The position numbers and the translations under genes are program-made. From positions 24,778,300 through 24,842,299 of the forward strand of contig OY726560.1 in assembly GCA_963383645.1 (NCBI GenBank): 64,000 nucleotides of DNA, written 5' to 3'. Source of the DNA: Muscardinus avellanarius (Eukaryota > Chordata > Mammalia > Rodentia > Gliridae). The notes under the pieces were generated by a model that was not told the origin of the DNA, did not search any database, and saw only the letters and a program-made list of their open reading frames with translations. This document shows, piece after piece, positions 47,298 to 57,244 of this stretch. Each line of letters opens with the position of its first letter. The stretch's first letter is position 1.

Positions 47298-47906
47298 AGA
47301 TCAAATCTTGACAGGGAAGGAGAAGGAAACCGAATGGTAAATGGAGCGCCAAATGACACAGCCAGGTTACAAGGCTAATTTGGCACCAAAGAGTGCACTG
47401 TTAGACTACAAACACATATTCATAATAGTCTTTAAATTTGTATGTTTTAGAAGGTCATATTTTTATTGCTTTTTACAAACATTCTTGGCACACCTATATT
47501 TAAAACATTGAGGTAAGAACCTTTTTAGCGTTCAGGGTTACAATTTCATGTAATAAGCATATAGTTATATAATGATTTTTAAATTTACTGCTTGAAAGTT
47601 TTTTGCTTATAATTCATGTCTTCACCTTTGCCCCGGGCTTTCTTTATTGAGCACACAAAACAAGTATAGTCCTTGTGAGCTCTCATATTATCAATAAGCT
47701 GGTCTCTGATGTCAGTTTGTCCAAAGCATTCTGTTTGCCATAGCAACTAAGACCTAGAAATATATTTTATTACAGTTATCTTCCATGCTTTTATGTGAAA
47801 AGGCTAGATTATACTTAAGTAAACTGAATATACCTGGGTATACAACATAATATTTAATTTCTAGCATTAATAGCATGCTTATCAGGTCAGTTGTCATAAA
47901 AACTTT

Positions 47907-48110
47907 CTTTTTTTATGATGATATTAAGGATGGAACCCAGGGGGCATAGTACCTCCGAGCTACACCCCCAGCCCTATCTTTTATTTTTGAAACTGAGTCT
48001 CACTGAGTTGCAAAGGACCTCACTAAGTAACCGAGGCTGTCTGCGAACCATGATCCTCCAGTCTCCGCCGCCTGAATGCCAGGATTACAAGTGTGTGCCA
48101 TCAGGCCTGG
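47907..48110 (-). repeat. Full-length SINE with 12-bp target-site duplication
   Basis: cataaaaacttt at 47895-47906 and 48111-48122. Ends ccatcaggcctgg. Confidence 0.94.
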
Positions 48111-49379
48111 CATAAAAACTTTTCATAAGAGAAACTGTATCAGAAATCATTTTTACACAGTTCTTAAACATTTTGCTGATATTACCTTTTGTGGCTCATA
48201 TGTGGGTACCAGTTCTTTGATTTACCTGATAAATTTTCTCTGTGCTATGAATAAAAAATTTTTTTCTCAGTAGTATGAATAGAGCAACGTTCTCTTTTAT
48301 TTTTAAAAATCTTAATTTTATTAGCTGGAAGTTCTAGTAATGATTATTTCACAGCAGACTTTATTAGAAAATATATAATACATCCCTTCAGTTTTTCACA
48401 TGTGACAAATAATTCTGTTTTTATTTTCTCTTTTTAAAAATGTAAACTAATGATGAGCATCCTACATTTAGGATAATAAGCATAATTGATATTGTAGCTC
48501 AAGCTGACTTAGCATTCTATGTCTTGGTTCACATCTGTTTAAGTTATCTGTTTTCAATTCTTTGTTTCCTTGGCAATAAGAGAGAAGGCTATATAACTGA
48601 AACTCTCAATAGTGACTCCCTGTTTCAGTATGCTAAGTTGAACTGGTACTGAAAACTGGAAAAATACCCACAGAATCACTTTTGGTAATGTATCTGGCTT
48701 CTGTGAATGCAGTGTCTAGGCAGTACTCATGATTGTTACTTCCTGGTACCCTTCTAGGTTTGTACTGTGAGATTTTTAATGTTGGTTGCTTGTGTTTCTG
48801 AAGAGCATTACTGTAATATAAATGTTATAAGACCTTTAAAGACACATGTCTGCTTGTGGCAGTGTTCTAGCACCACTTACCAGTACATGAGACTAGACGT
48901 GCTTGTGGGGCTGAGTTCTGTAACACCTCACCTGTGTCTAACGTTGTACAGTAGCTCTCTTCTCTGCACGTGGTGGTACCTCTGCATTGTCTTCCAGTGT
49001 CACTGCCCTCCCTCACCTCCTAGCGCAGGAGTGATGGTGAGCTTTCTTCTTTCTTGGTTTCCTTGGTTTCTTCTTTTTTTTTTTTTTCTTTCTTCCTTGG
49101 TATATAATGGCATGAGCAACTTTTTTAGTAACTAATCATATAGCTAGTGCCCTTTCTATTTTATTATAGCTCTTTGGTCTCGGCTTTTTTACTGGTGAAA
49201 TGGAAGAATCAGACCTCTGCAGCCAGTCCCACTCTGCTGCAGGCCTTACTCGGTTGACCCCTATTCCCTGAATTCCCCTTCTTAGGTTTTCAGTTCTTCT
49301 CTATTCTAGTTCTTTCTCTCTATTGGTCTGTTGTTTTTTTTTTTAATTAGTTTTCTAAAATGTTAAACTCTTCTGACAG

Positions 49380-49605
49380 ATTGAAAGGGTAACACAGTGA
49401 ACCTCACTCATAACCTTGTACGTAGAGTCACCGTTTGTTTATGATGTCAGTTTGCACCTGCTCTGTCAGTATATAAACATACTTTCTTTTCTGAAACTTT
49501 CATAAATTGTAAGCATGAGTATCCCTAAGTACTTTAGCATGCATCTCCTGAAAATAAGGACATTTAAGCTCACAAGTCTACGTCATCGTAAACCTAAACA
49601 CCTCA
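49380..49605 (-). mobile_element. L1M-type fragment (antisense)
   Basis: 'ctaagtactttagcatgcat' and 'ctcctgaaaataaggacatt' match the same ancient L1 segment type as 4365-4847, from a neighbouring part. Confidence 0.65.
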
Positions 49606-49699
49606 AAAAAAAAAAAACCACCTTTGAGCTCATGCTATAAAAGAAAAAGAAGTTTTACCTAACTTTCAACTTCTTTCACTTTTTGCTACATTTTCTTCT

Positions 49700-49901
49700 T
49701 TGATTGATTGATTGATTGTGGTACTGGGTATTGAACTCAAGGGTACTCTACCTAAAAGCTATACTACCCTGCCCTATTTTGAAATAGGGTTTCTCTAGGT
49801 TGATGAGTCTCACTACTTGTTTAGGCTGTCCTCTAACCTTTGATCTTTCTGTCTCCTCCCCCAAGCTGTGATTACAGGTGTGTTGCCACCATGCCCAGCT
49901 C
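49700..49901 (-). repeat. SINE with (GATT) tail
   Basis: gattgattgattgattgtgg, tactgggtattgaactcaag, ends caccatgcccagct. Confidence 0.85.
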
Positions 49902-50119
49902 TCTACTTTTATTAAATTTTCTATCACTGTATTTCCTCATTTACTACTTACCCCATATTTTTGCAATGTATGTCCATTTTATATTGCTAGAGCTCCCACC
50001 TAAGTCACAAAAGCCTTTCTTATATTACTGGATTCATCAGCACTTAGCACTATTGATCGCTTCTTCCTGGAGTTCTTTCTTTCTTTGAGGGCTGTGAAAC
50101 TACAACTCTTGTGGGTAAG

Positions 50120-50890
50120 TTCTTATTTTCCACAGTGAACTCCCTTTTGCTCATCTCTAAATGTCAGTGTTTGTCAAGACAAATAGCTTGCCCCCCCCCC
50201 GCACGCTATTGTGGTGATTTCATCTTATTTCTATGACTTCCTACTTCAAGCCAAGGCCTTATTACTTCTCTTCCTGATTACTTTTACAGTCTCTTCCTAC
50301 TTTTATGCTTTTCCTCTTTCAAAATTGTAATCATGGTGTTAAATGCAAATTGGATGCTTGTATTACTCCTTTGTTTAAAATCTTTGGCTGGCTTCTATTG
50401 TCCTTAGAATAGAATTCAAAGTTATAGTCCAAGCTTCCAGAAGTCTCTATGCTATGACTGTTGTCTGCCTCTCGAGCATCAAAACTTTTTCCCAGTCTTG
50501 CACTTCTCCTCAGATACTGAATTTTGTGCACTTATAAACTCATTTCATTTTTTTTATGCTAGAGTCTTTGGGTGTGCTGCTTATACCCCGTATCTGAGGT
50601 ACTCCTTCCCACCATCCTTGTCTGTCTAACTTAGCTCCTTTTTAAAGTCTCAGAATTTAGTTGTCAGATAATCTGGGAAGGTTTCACTTGGTCCTACCAC
50701 ACTATCCTTTATATTTCTGTTGTATGTCTGTTACAGCACTTATACGCTGTTGCTTCATCTATTTACTTTCCTCTCTTCTCACTAGAATGTGTTGAGTGCA
50801 GCAATATCCCACATAGTTTAATTCTTAGTATCTAGCAGAGTGACTGGCAGAGTCAGGGTGGGCTGGTATATGTTGAAAGAATGAATGTGG
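50120..50890 (+). mobile_element. L2 LINE 3' portion (sense)
   Basis: Long run of L2 landmarks in order: 'tgtttaaaatctttggctgg', 'agaattcaaagttatagtcc', 'cctcctgaga..'-like segments, then 'atctagcagagtgactggca' and 'tatgttgaaagaatgaatg'. No coding capacity. Confidence 0.8.
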
Positions 50891-51234
50891 AATATAGTAT
50901 TGTTACATTTAATACTAAAGTTACTTGGAAAGCAATGTGACTGTTGATTGGAGCTGGTTAGCTCTGCGGGGGAAACCCATTGTAATTTATCATCTAACAC
51001 CACATGCCCAACCACATGAGTCTGGGTCTATTAAAGTCAGTCTATTAAGAAATTAGAAAGCAGAAGCAAATACTTACCTGGTTTTCAAAGAAGGAATAAA
51101 TGTTTTAAAGTTAAAAGTGAGTGAAAAATATTAAAGAAATACTTGATTCCTAGACAGGTGAAATCATTAGATCCAGTTTCTGGGTAAAGGTTATCTAGGA
51201 ACTGCCAGACTGGGATTAAAAGGTAAATTTTTAC

Positions 51235-51236
<2 letters not shown>

Positions 51237-51287
<51 letters not shown>
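51237..51287. repeat. (AC)n microsatellite
   Basis: About 25 uninterrupted units; not next to a SINE. Confidence 0.97.
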
Positions 51288-51394
51288 AGTTCTATGCTCT
51301 TAGCACTGTTTAAGAAAGATCCCAAATTTTCTGATTTTAAGTGAATATTTCCAGTATTTCCAAGCTGTTTCTTCTTCAGTCATTATCTCTTCTG

Positions 51395-52302
51395 TAAATA
51401 CAAGAACCGTCCAGTTGACTGCTCAAGCCAGAAAACTGGATATAGCCCTTGATTCCTCTCTCCTGCCCCATTATCGAAACTCTCCTGTTTTGTTTCCAGG
51501 GTGCCACTCAGTTCTGCTCATTTTTCCTTCAGTCTCACTGCTGTCATGCTAATGCAAGCCACCATTTCACTGGAATACAGATGGGGGGGGTGTTAAAAAG
51601 AGAAAATGTGTCATTTTAAGCAAATGTACAGGTCAGTGGTTTTAGTATACTCACAATGCTATGCCATCATACTAAAATGAGTATTTTGTAGAATGATGTA
51701 GAGTATTTTTATGACCCCAGCAGAAGCTATGTGCCCATTTTAATAGTAAGTTTTCATTCTCCCATCCTCTGGCAGCAACCGACTATGTCAGTGGATTCGC
51801 CTATTCTCGTTGATAAGATAGGATTCTACCATAAGTGGTCTTTTATGTTGGGCATTTCTCCTCAGTGTGACATTTTCTAGGCTCTTCCATGTTGTGATAG
51901 ATTTCAGTACCTTATTGTTTTCGTGGCTCAGTAATCATCCCATTATATGTATATCTGCTTATTATTTGATAGACATTTGGATTGTTTCTACTTTTTATTA
52001 CCAGTAATGTAGCTATTAACATACATGGGGGCATTTTTGTATGCACATATATTTTCAGTTCTCTTGGCTATGTATGTAGGAGTAGAATTGCTAGGTCACA
52101 TGGTGATTCGGTTTACTAGCTTTTGAGGGGACTACCAAAGTATACTACAGCAGCGATATCATTTTATATTCTATATCAACATAGGACTATTTCATTTTCA
52201 CCACATCCTTGCTAACACTCCACAGTAGACACTTAACTGAGCTCTTGGAATCTCTTCTCCAGTCTGTCTGCATAGAAGCAGAGTGATTGTTTTAAAATTT
52301 AA
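51395..52302 (+). mobile_element. L2 LINE fragment (sense) split by L1
   Basis: 51395-51588 ('agcccttgattcctctctcc', 'gccaccatttcact') and 52236-52302 ('ctcttctccagtctgtctgc', 'gcagagtgattgttttaaaa') are consecutive parts of the L2 consensus, separated by an antisense L1 block. Confidence 0.7.
51589..52235 (-). mobile_element. L1M 3'-end fragment (antisense) inside L2
   Basis: 'tgtacaggtcagtggtttta', 'tggcagcaaccgactatgtc', 'acatttggattgtttctact' and 'gtagaattgctaggtcacat' follow the old L1 3' region in reverse. Confidence 0.78.
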
Positions 52303-52500
52303 GCCAGCGGGGTGTGGTGGTGCACGCTTGTAATCCTCGTGCTTGGGAGGCTGAGACAGGAGGATCACAGTTGGCAGACAGCCTCAGCTACTTAGGCCCT
52401 TTGCAACTCAGTGAGACCCTGTTTCAAAATAAAGAAGAAAAATAGGCCTAGGGGTGTAGGTCAGAGGTAGAATGCCCCTGGGTTCCATCCCCCAGTACCA
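52303..52500 (+). repeat. B1-dID-type SINE
   Basis: gccagcggggtgtggtggtg to catcccccagtaccag; its tail is the alternating GC/AC tract. Confidence 0.92.
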
Positions 52501-52519
52501 GCGCGCGCGCGCGCGTGCG

Positions 52520-52567
<48 letters not shown>
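52501..52567. repeat. (GC)n then (AC)n alternating tract
   Basis: gcgcgcgcgcgcgcg, one tg step, more GC, then about 20 AC units: 67 bp of unbroken alternating purine-pyrimidine. Confidence 0.97.
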
Positions 52568-52570
<3 letters not shown>

Positions 52571-52804
52571 CGTACTTAGCATATCTTTGCTCTCATAGTA
52601 AGAAACTGAACTATTTCAAACAATTTGATATGGAAAGCTAAGTAACAAGCTGACTTAGATTTTTTCCTCCACCCTTGCTTTATGCCTATGTGTGCTCTCA
52701 CTCTTCTGCAAAAGGCCAATCTAGTTAATATCTCAGAACTGCTTAGAACAGTGACAGAGCCATATCTTAAGGACGACGTGTCAGTGTATTGATTTCCATT
52801 TCAG

Positions 52805-52925
52805 CAATCACTTGGGGAAGAACCTGCAGTTGCTGATGGACAGAGTGGATGAAATGAGCCAAGACATAGTCAAATACAACACGTACATGAGGAACACCAG
52901 TAAGCAGCAGCAGCAGAAGCATCAG
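52805..52925 (+). CDS. EIF3H: eIF3h exon 6 (residues 236-276)
   Basis: The 121-nt exon supplies the last base of Ser236 and 40 codons starting [20 protein letters not shown] and ending KHQ, closing in phase 0. It encodes a long amphipathic helix, then a Lys/Gln-rich linker made by a short CAG-type run (four Gln codons). The acceptor is gatttccatttcag. The donor is CAG|gttggt, weaker than those of exons 4 and 5. The exon is preceded, 240 bp upstream, by an alternating GC/AC tract and a sense SINE, and is followed 1.2 kb downstream by an antisense SINE. That arrangement could influence its splicing. Confidence 0.96.
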
Positions 52926-54143
52926 GTTGGTACTGTGGACAGCACACTCATTTCTAGGTGGAAGGCTTTAAGAGTCCTCTTACAAAGGATCTAAATTAGC
53001 TTTCGTGAAACATTGACTGTTAGCTATAACTCCATCGTATTTTAAAACACTCTGTATAACATATTCCTAGCATATTATTTATAAGTTGTACTTAAAAATG
53101 CCTGACTTTCTTAGAGAGCTGGTATGTTAAGTTCAGAGTCTAATGTCAAGGTTATGCAAATAAGAGATACATTACTGGGGAAACCAGAGGCAGAGAGAGC
53201 CCGGTGTCACAGCTCGTCTCTTTACTGACTGTAATTGGTTTGGTGGTGGTTCATTGCAACGTACTTAGCTGTCTTCAGTTCATTTAAAAACCGAACAATT
53301 GTGATTAAGAGCAAGCAATTTTAATAGAAAATAATAGACCAACTGCTGTGAAATAGATAGTATAATACCAACAGAAACCCTAGAATTACCTGAATGTTCT
53401 CATATGCACATACATACATCTTTATTAGTGTTGCCTGAAGGCCATGTGTTTTTCACAGTTTCTGGGATAGTTTGGGGACTTTATTGCTCTGAAATGTTCT
53501 TATTTTTTGATTTCTAGATAAACTGATTCCAAAATCTATCTGTGGAAGGGGTATTTATATTTGACTGCTTTGTGTTCATTAAAATGAACCTTAAACAGGG
53601 TATTTTTATGTATAAAATTTCAAGTATGACAAAATAGTTTTAAGAATATTGTATTTGAAAAAAATTTGTATTAGTGTTCATTTATATAGTAAAATTTAAA
53701 ATAATTTATTTTTTGCCACCCTGGAACCAAAATTTTGTAAATCTCTTATCTTCCTAACTGGACGTATGATAGTCACAAATTTTTAAAATTGCAAGGGGTG
53801 ACACTTCAGCTTGATTTCATTTTCTTATAGGTGAAAGACTCTTTTAGGATGTCAAATTGAATATTTGTCACTCATGAAACAGTTGATTCTGAAAACAAAT
53901 CAACGATACTTTTTAGAGTTCCAAGTGTCTTAAAATTTTGCATTTGATGTTTACATATACTTATTAGCATCATTCATAATTGCTCTTTTGTCTTGCCCTC
54001 CTGCCTCATAATGAGTAAACAAAAAGTCTGCAAAGCAAGTTATTCCTCTTCTTGGGGAAAATTTTGTCATTATCTTTGGTTTTCATAGGGATCTAAGAAC
54101 TTTAAACTTTTACCAGCCTACCTTGGTTTCCCATTACCTGACT

Positions 54144-54145
54144 AT

Positions 54146-54184
<39 letters not shown>
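54144..54184. repeat. (ATTT)n microsatellite
   Basis: Ten units, the tail of the following antisense SINE. Confidence 0.97.
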
Positions 54185-54387
54185 GTGGTACTGGGGTTGG
54201 AACCCAGAGGCTTTCTACCTCCAAGCTATACTCCCAGATCTATTTTTTATATTTTATTTGGAAACAGGGTCTCACTAAGTTGCCGAGAGCCTCACTAAGT
54301 AGCTGAGGCTGGCTTCGAACCTGTGCTATCCTCCTGTCTCAGCTTCCCATGCATTGGGATTACAAGTGTGCGCCACCATGCCCAGCC
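54185..54387 (-). repeat. B1-dID-type SINE
   Basis: gtggtactggggttggaacc to caccatgcccagcc; cctgact on both sides may be its target duplication. Confidence 0.92.
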
Positions 54388-54535
54388 TGACTTTTTAAAA
54401 GGCTGTGTGTGAAATTATTTCCACTGCTCTTATGAACCATTCACAAGTATTAGTTCTTAGTTGTTTGATATATAAGTTTACAGGTGATCTATGTATCCCC
54501 ACCTTCTCTTCAGAGGATCATAGGAATCCAGAGTT

Positions 54536-54745
54536 TGAACATGATGGTGCATGCTTATAATCCAAGTACTTGGGAGGCTGAGATAGTAAAATAGCAAGTT
54601 TGCTACCAGCCTAGTGAGTCCCTCCACAGCTTGGTGAGACCCTGTTTCAAAATTTAAAAACAATAATAATAATACAGTAGGGCTGGGGGTGTAGCTCAGA
54701 GACAGAATGCCCCTGGGTTCTATCCCCAGACCCCCCCCCCCAACC
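54536..54745 (+). repeat. B1-dID-type SINE
   Basis: gaacatgatggtgcatgctt to tctatccccagacc, C run. The linker holds aataataataata. Confidence 0.88.
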
Positions 54746-55264
54746 TGGCCCAAAAGTATTTGAAGAATTATCTGACTAGAATTCTTCCTTAGCTACAGAG
54801 CTAAGGCACAGATGACCATCTGTTAAGAATAGTAGCATCAGTGGGCACAGTAGCAATAAGATTATTAGTTTTATTATTACTTTAGGTCTCTAGGGATAAA
54901 CCTAAAAGAATCACCCAGCGTTGCTCATTCCTTAGTGTTAAAATGCGATGAATCATTTACCTCTCATCTTAATGCCAGAGTACTACCTTTCATCCACTAA
55001 TCCTGAGTTTCAAGCCCCGGTACTTCCAGAGCTTGTTTTGTTTTAATCATTCGTCACAGACCATCAGAATGCAAAGTGACACTAGAGTTTACAAAAAGAA
55101 ATTTTCTTCCACTCTTGCCATATTTAGCTTCTTAAGTAAATAGCCAAATATTGCCATTTATGAAACCAGTTGGAACTCAGAACAATGGAGTTTTGCTGGT
55201 GTTTTAGGTGAGAGAGGTCTTCTTTTCTCCTCAGATGCAGGAAAATAACCAAATCATTTTGTAG

Positions 55265-55397
55265 TATCAGCAGCGCCGCCAGCAGGAGAACATGCAGCGC
55301 CAGAGTCGCGGAGAACCCCCGCTTCCCGAGGAAGACCTGTCCAAGCTCTTCAAGCCACCCCAGGCCCCTGCCAGGATGGATTCCCTGCTCATCGCAG
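55265..55397 (+). CDS. EIF3H: eIF3h exon 7 (residues 277-321)
   Basis: The 133-nt exon is in phase 0 at its start and encodes [20 protein letters not shown] and onward to LLIA plus the first base of Gly321. It is the most GC- and CpG-rich coding piece in the window. It covers a basic/Gln-rich segment, an acidic EED motif and a Pro-rich turn in the C-terminal region. The used acceptor (ttttgtag) is poor. A better pyrimidine tract ends at an AG 30 nt upstream (55233-55234), and using that AG would bring in a stop codon in frame. The donor is gcag|gtactg. The long reading frame on the opposite strand across this exon is a shadow. Confidence 0.95.
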
Positions 55398-56537
55398 GTA
55401 CTGTGAGCCAGCGCGAGGCACGCTGGGCCTCTGTTCTTTGGGAAGCAGGAGACAGTGAGGCACTTAAAATAGAAAAGTAGGCCTGAAAGCTGTAGAGTCG
55501 GTATACTTTCAATGAAGGATGGATTTGAGGCTCGCAGCTATAGTTTCTGAAATTTAGGAATCTCGTAGTCTGTTTTTTCTCAGGTCCTTTCAGTGCCTCA
55601 GTCAGTATGTATCTAAACATTTTTGAGATAGCATTATCAGCTTTGTAAAATGGAAAGGTTTTATTTAAGTCATCTTTCCTGGAATTCAAGGAAAAATGTT
55701 TACAGTGTCATAATGTAGAAGATCATGTAGTTCAATTCCCTTTTTATTTGCTACTCTGGTAATGTGCTCTGGTACTTTTAAGTTTCGAACTGAAGAAAAT
55801 GTTGCCCTTTAACTCATTTCAACGTCAGTGCAGTGTAATTCTGGATGAACTTAGAGGACACTTAGCATTTGACATCACCTTTAAGTGGTAATGGTCTTGT
55901 GTCCTATGCTAGATGTTAATTTTGGTATCACATTCATGTTCTTTAAGACCAGGTTAAAAAAATTGTAGTGCTTACACTCTCAAGAAATGCGTAGCTTGTT
56001 GCATTAGATTGGACATTTAGTTTTAAGACATAAAAGGCAGTGATGGGCCCTCCCTCAGGAGAAGCCTCTGCTTTTGTCTCGGAAGAAAAGCTCTTAAAAA
56101 GTTCATTTCCAAAGCTCAGACTGAAAGCTGTTCTACCTGTTCACTGGGCGGTTCCCACTGCTCCGCAGGCGGTGGTCTTGTCTTGTTAATGCCTCCTTTC
56201 TGGCTGTGGAGGAGAGCCAGTGCTGCTCTCTGTATTCTCTTAGTACACTGTTGGTCTGATCTGCATCATCAGTACCTTTTGATTGATAGATAATTTACAG
56301 CTGATAATCTCTGGAAAATGTGTAGGGCTGTGTTTTTCTTTTCTTTTATATGTAGTCAAGATGGCTTCTTTCCAAAATAAACTATATTCTTTATTATTTC
56401 TTATGGAAAAATACAATTGGATTTTATTTTACAAATTCTTGGTTAGAAACAAAATATTGGTGATTTCTATATGATGCTGACTTTCTGCACTAACATGCTA
56501 GATCATTTAGATCATTTTACAGTTTGTGGAATGTTAC

Positions 56538-56590
<53 letters not shown>

Positions 56591-56596
56591 ACACAG
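55398..56596 (+). other. EIF3H: EIF3H intron 7
   Basis: About 1.2 kb, free of SINEs, ending in the TC microsatellite. A moderately GC-rich block at 56040-56220 (gggccctccctcagg and following) has no assignable function. Confidence 0.9.
56541..56596 (+). promoter_or_regulatory. EIF3H: Microsatellite polypyrimidine tract and acceptor of the terminal EIF3H exon
   Basis: Twenty-three perfect TC units (56541-56586) are followed by aaatacacag and the last exon. The tract occupies the place of the U2AF-binding polypyrimidine tract. It is also an ideal array of CU-rich sites for PTB-type repressors. Length variation here would change splice-site strength directly. The branch point must lie at or upstream of the repeat (for example in atgttacaac, just before it), unusually far from the AG. 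Confidence 0.8.
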
Positions 56597-56694
56597 GCCA
56601 GATTAACACTTACTGCCAGAACATCAAGGAGTTCACTGCCCAAAACTTAGGCAAACTCTTCATGGCCCAGGCTCTTCAGGAATACAACAATTAA
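56597..56694 (+). CDS. EIF3H: eIF3h terminal exon (residues 321-352 and stop)
   Basis: The coding part of the last exon completes Gly321, encodes 31 residues beginning [20 protein letters not shown] and ending EYNN, then TAA at 56692-56694. The C-terminal helix with its conserved Phe-Met-Ala-Gln-Ala-Leu-Gln run is intact, giving a predicted total of 352 residues, identical in length to the human protein. The acceptor is aaatacacag, directly preceded by 23 uninterrupted TC dinucleotides that act as its pyrimidine tract. The exon continues into a short 3' UTR. Confidence 0.96.
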
Positions 56695-56866
56695 GAAAAG
56701 GAAGTTTCCAGAAAGGAAGTTAACGTGGACTCTTGAGATCACGCCAGGACAACTCTTGGAAGAAACGTTTTTGCATATTAAAAAGCAAAGGGGAAGCCTT
56801 AATGTCATTGTTGTCTTTGGCTGCAATGTCTTTCTAGCCAGTAATAAAAAATTAAAATCTTGACTG
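56695..56866 (+). other. EIF3H: EIF3H 3' untranslated region
   Basis: About 170 nt from the stop codon to the inferred cleavage site. The start is purine-rich (aagaaaaggaag). No SINE or other interspersed repeat lies in it, although SINEs occur both in the last intron's neighbourhood and within 100 bp downstream. The end is placed 15-20 nt after AATAAA, ahead of a T/GT-rich element (tttagttttacgtgtatttt). The exact cleavage base cannot be fixed from sequence. Confidence 0.8.
56843..56848 (+). terminator. EIF3H: EIF3H poly(A) signal AATAAA
   Basis: A canonical hexamer lies about 150 nt after the stop codon. It is followed by an A-rich stretch and then a T-rich, GT-containing downstream element between 56868 and 56895, the arrangement expected for CPSF/CstF binding. 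It is the first canonical AATAAA after the stop codon. Confidence 0.85.
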
Positions 56867-56945
56867 TTCCTTTAGTTTTACGTGTATTTTTATCTATCCT
56901 ATTTTTATTTTATTTCCAAAAGATAAAACAAGGCTCTGCCAGAAG

Positions 56946-57024
56946 CTGGGGTTGGAGGTGTATATAATTCAGTGGTGTAGCTCTCACATGGCATATTGGA
57001 AACCCTCAGTCCCCAGCACCACAA
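56946..57024 (+). repeat. ID-like fragment just after EIF3H
   Basis: ctggggttggaggtgtatat, 'cagtggtgtagctctcac', ends cagtccccagcaccac. B1 half absent. Confidence 0.6.
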
Positions 57025-57244
57025 AGTGCAAAAGGAGAAGAGGAAGGTTCTGCTGATCTGCAACACTACTCGTGGCCATTGCGTATTTGAGTGTGACCAT
57101 GTTAGGCTCAGGGAATATGGCGATAAAGCCAGCCATGGCTCTGCCCATGGGGACTGTAAACCCTTATTGTTCATTTCCCTGAATTCTAATTACCTGGATT
57201 TTGAATTTGATTTTGAAGTTAAACAAAGCACCCATAAAGTATCA

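Larger units (their letters stand above)
45610..52804 (+). other. EIF3H: EIF3H intron 5
   Basis: A 7.2-kb intron carrying a C-rich pyrimidine microsatellite, SINEs in both orientations, two L2 blocks, two antisense L1 fragments, an ID-type fragment and two CA-type tracts. The stretch 48123-49375 has no repeat I can name with confidence. Confidence 0.9.
52926..55264 (+). other. EIF3H: EIF3H intron 6
   Basis: About 2.3 kb with one antisense and one sense SINE in its second half, forming an inverted pair about 150 bp apart. 52926-54140 is AT-rich with nothing recognised. The 3' end holds the decoy acceptor of exon 7. Confidence 0.9.
1..56866 (+). other. EIF3H: EIF3H gene, 3' portion (transcribed region)
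   Basis: Six consecutive exons with canonical AG acceptors and GT donors splice into one open frame that matches eIF3h residues 98-352. I looked for the first two exons, whose product carries the start of the MPN domain and the acidic stretch just before the Val-Gln junction. I did not find them, so the first 42.6 kb is treated as intron. The encoded subunit belongs to the PCI/MPN octamer of eIF3, where it pairs with eIF3f through the MPN domains and helps the 40S-bound complex in scanning and re-initiation. The upstream limit is the window edge, not a gene boundary. The downstream limit is the inferred cleavage site. Confidence 0.93.

Noticed and set aside
48767..49135. 122-codon open frame on the plus strand
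   Set aside because: No domain or coding signature; ends in a T-rich run. Intronic noise.
55267..55689. 140-codon open frame on the minus strand
   Set aside because: It is the complement of EIF3H exon 7 and its intron, shows no known domain, and the open length is explained by the GC-rich exon.
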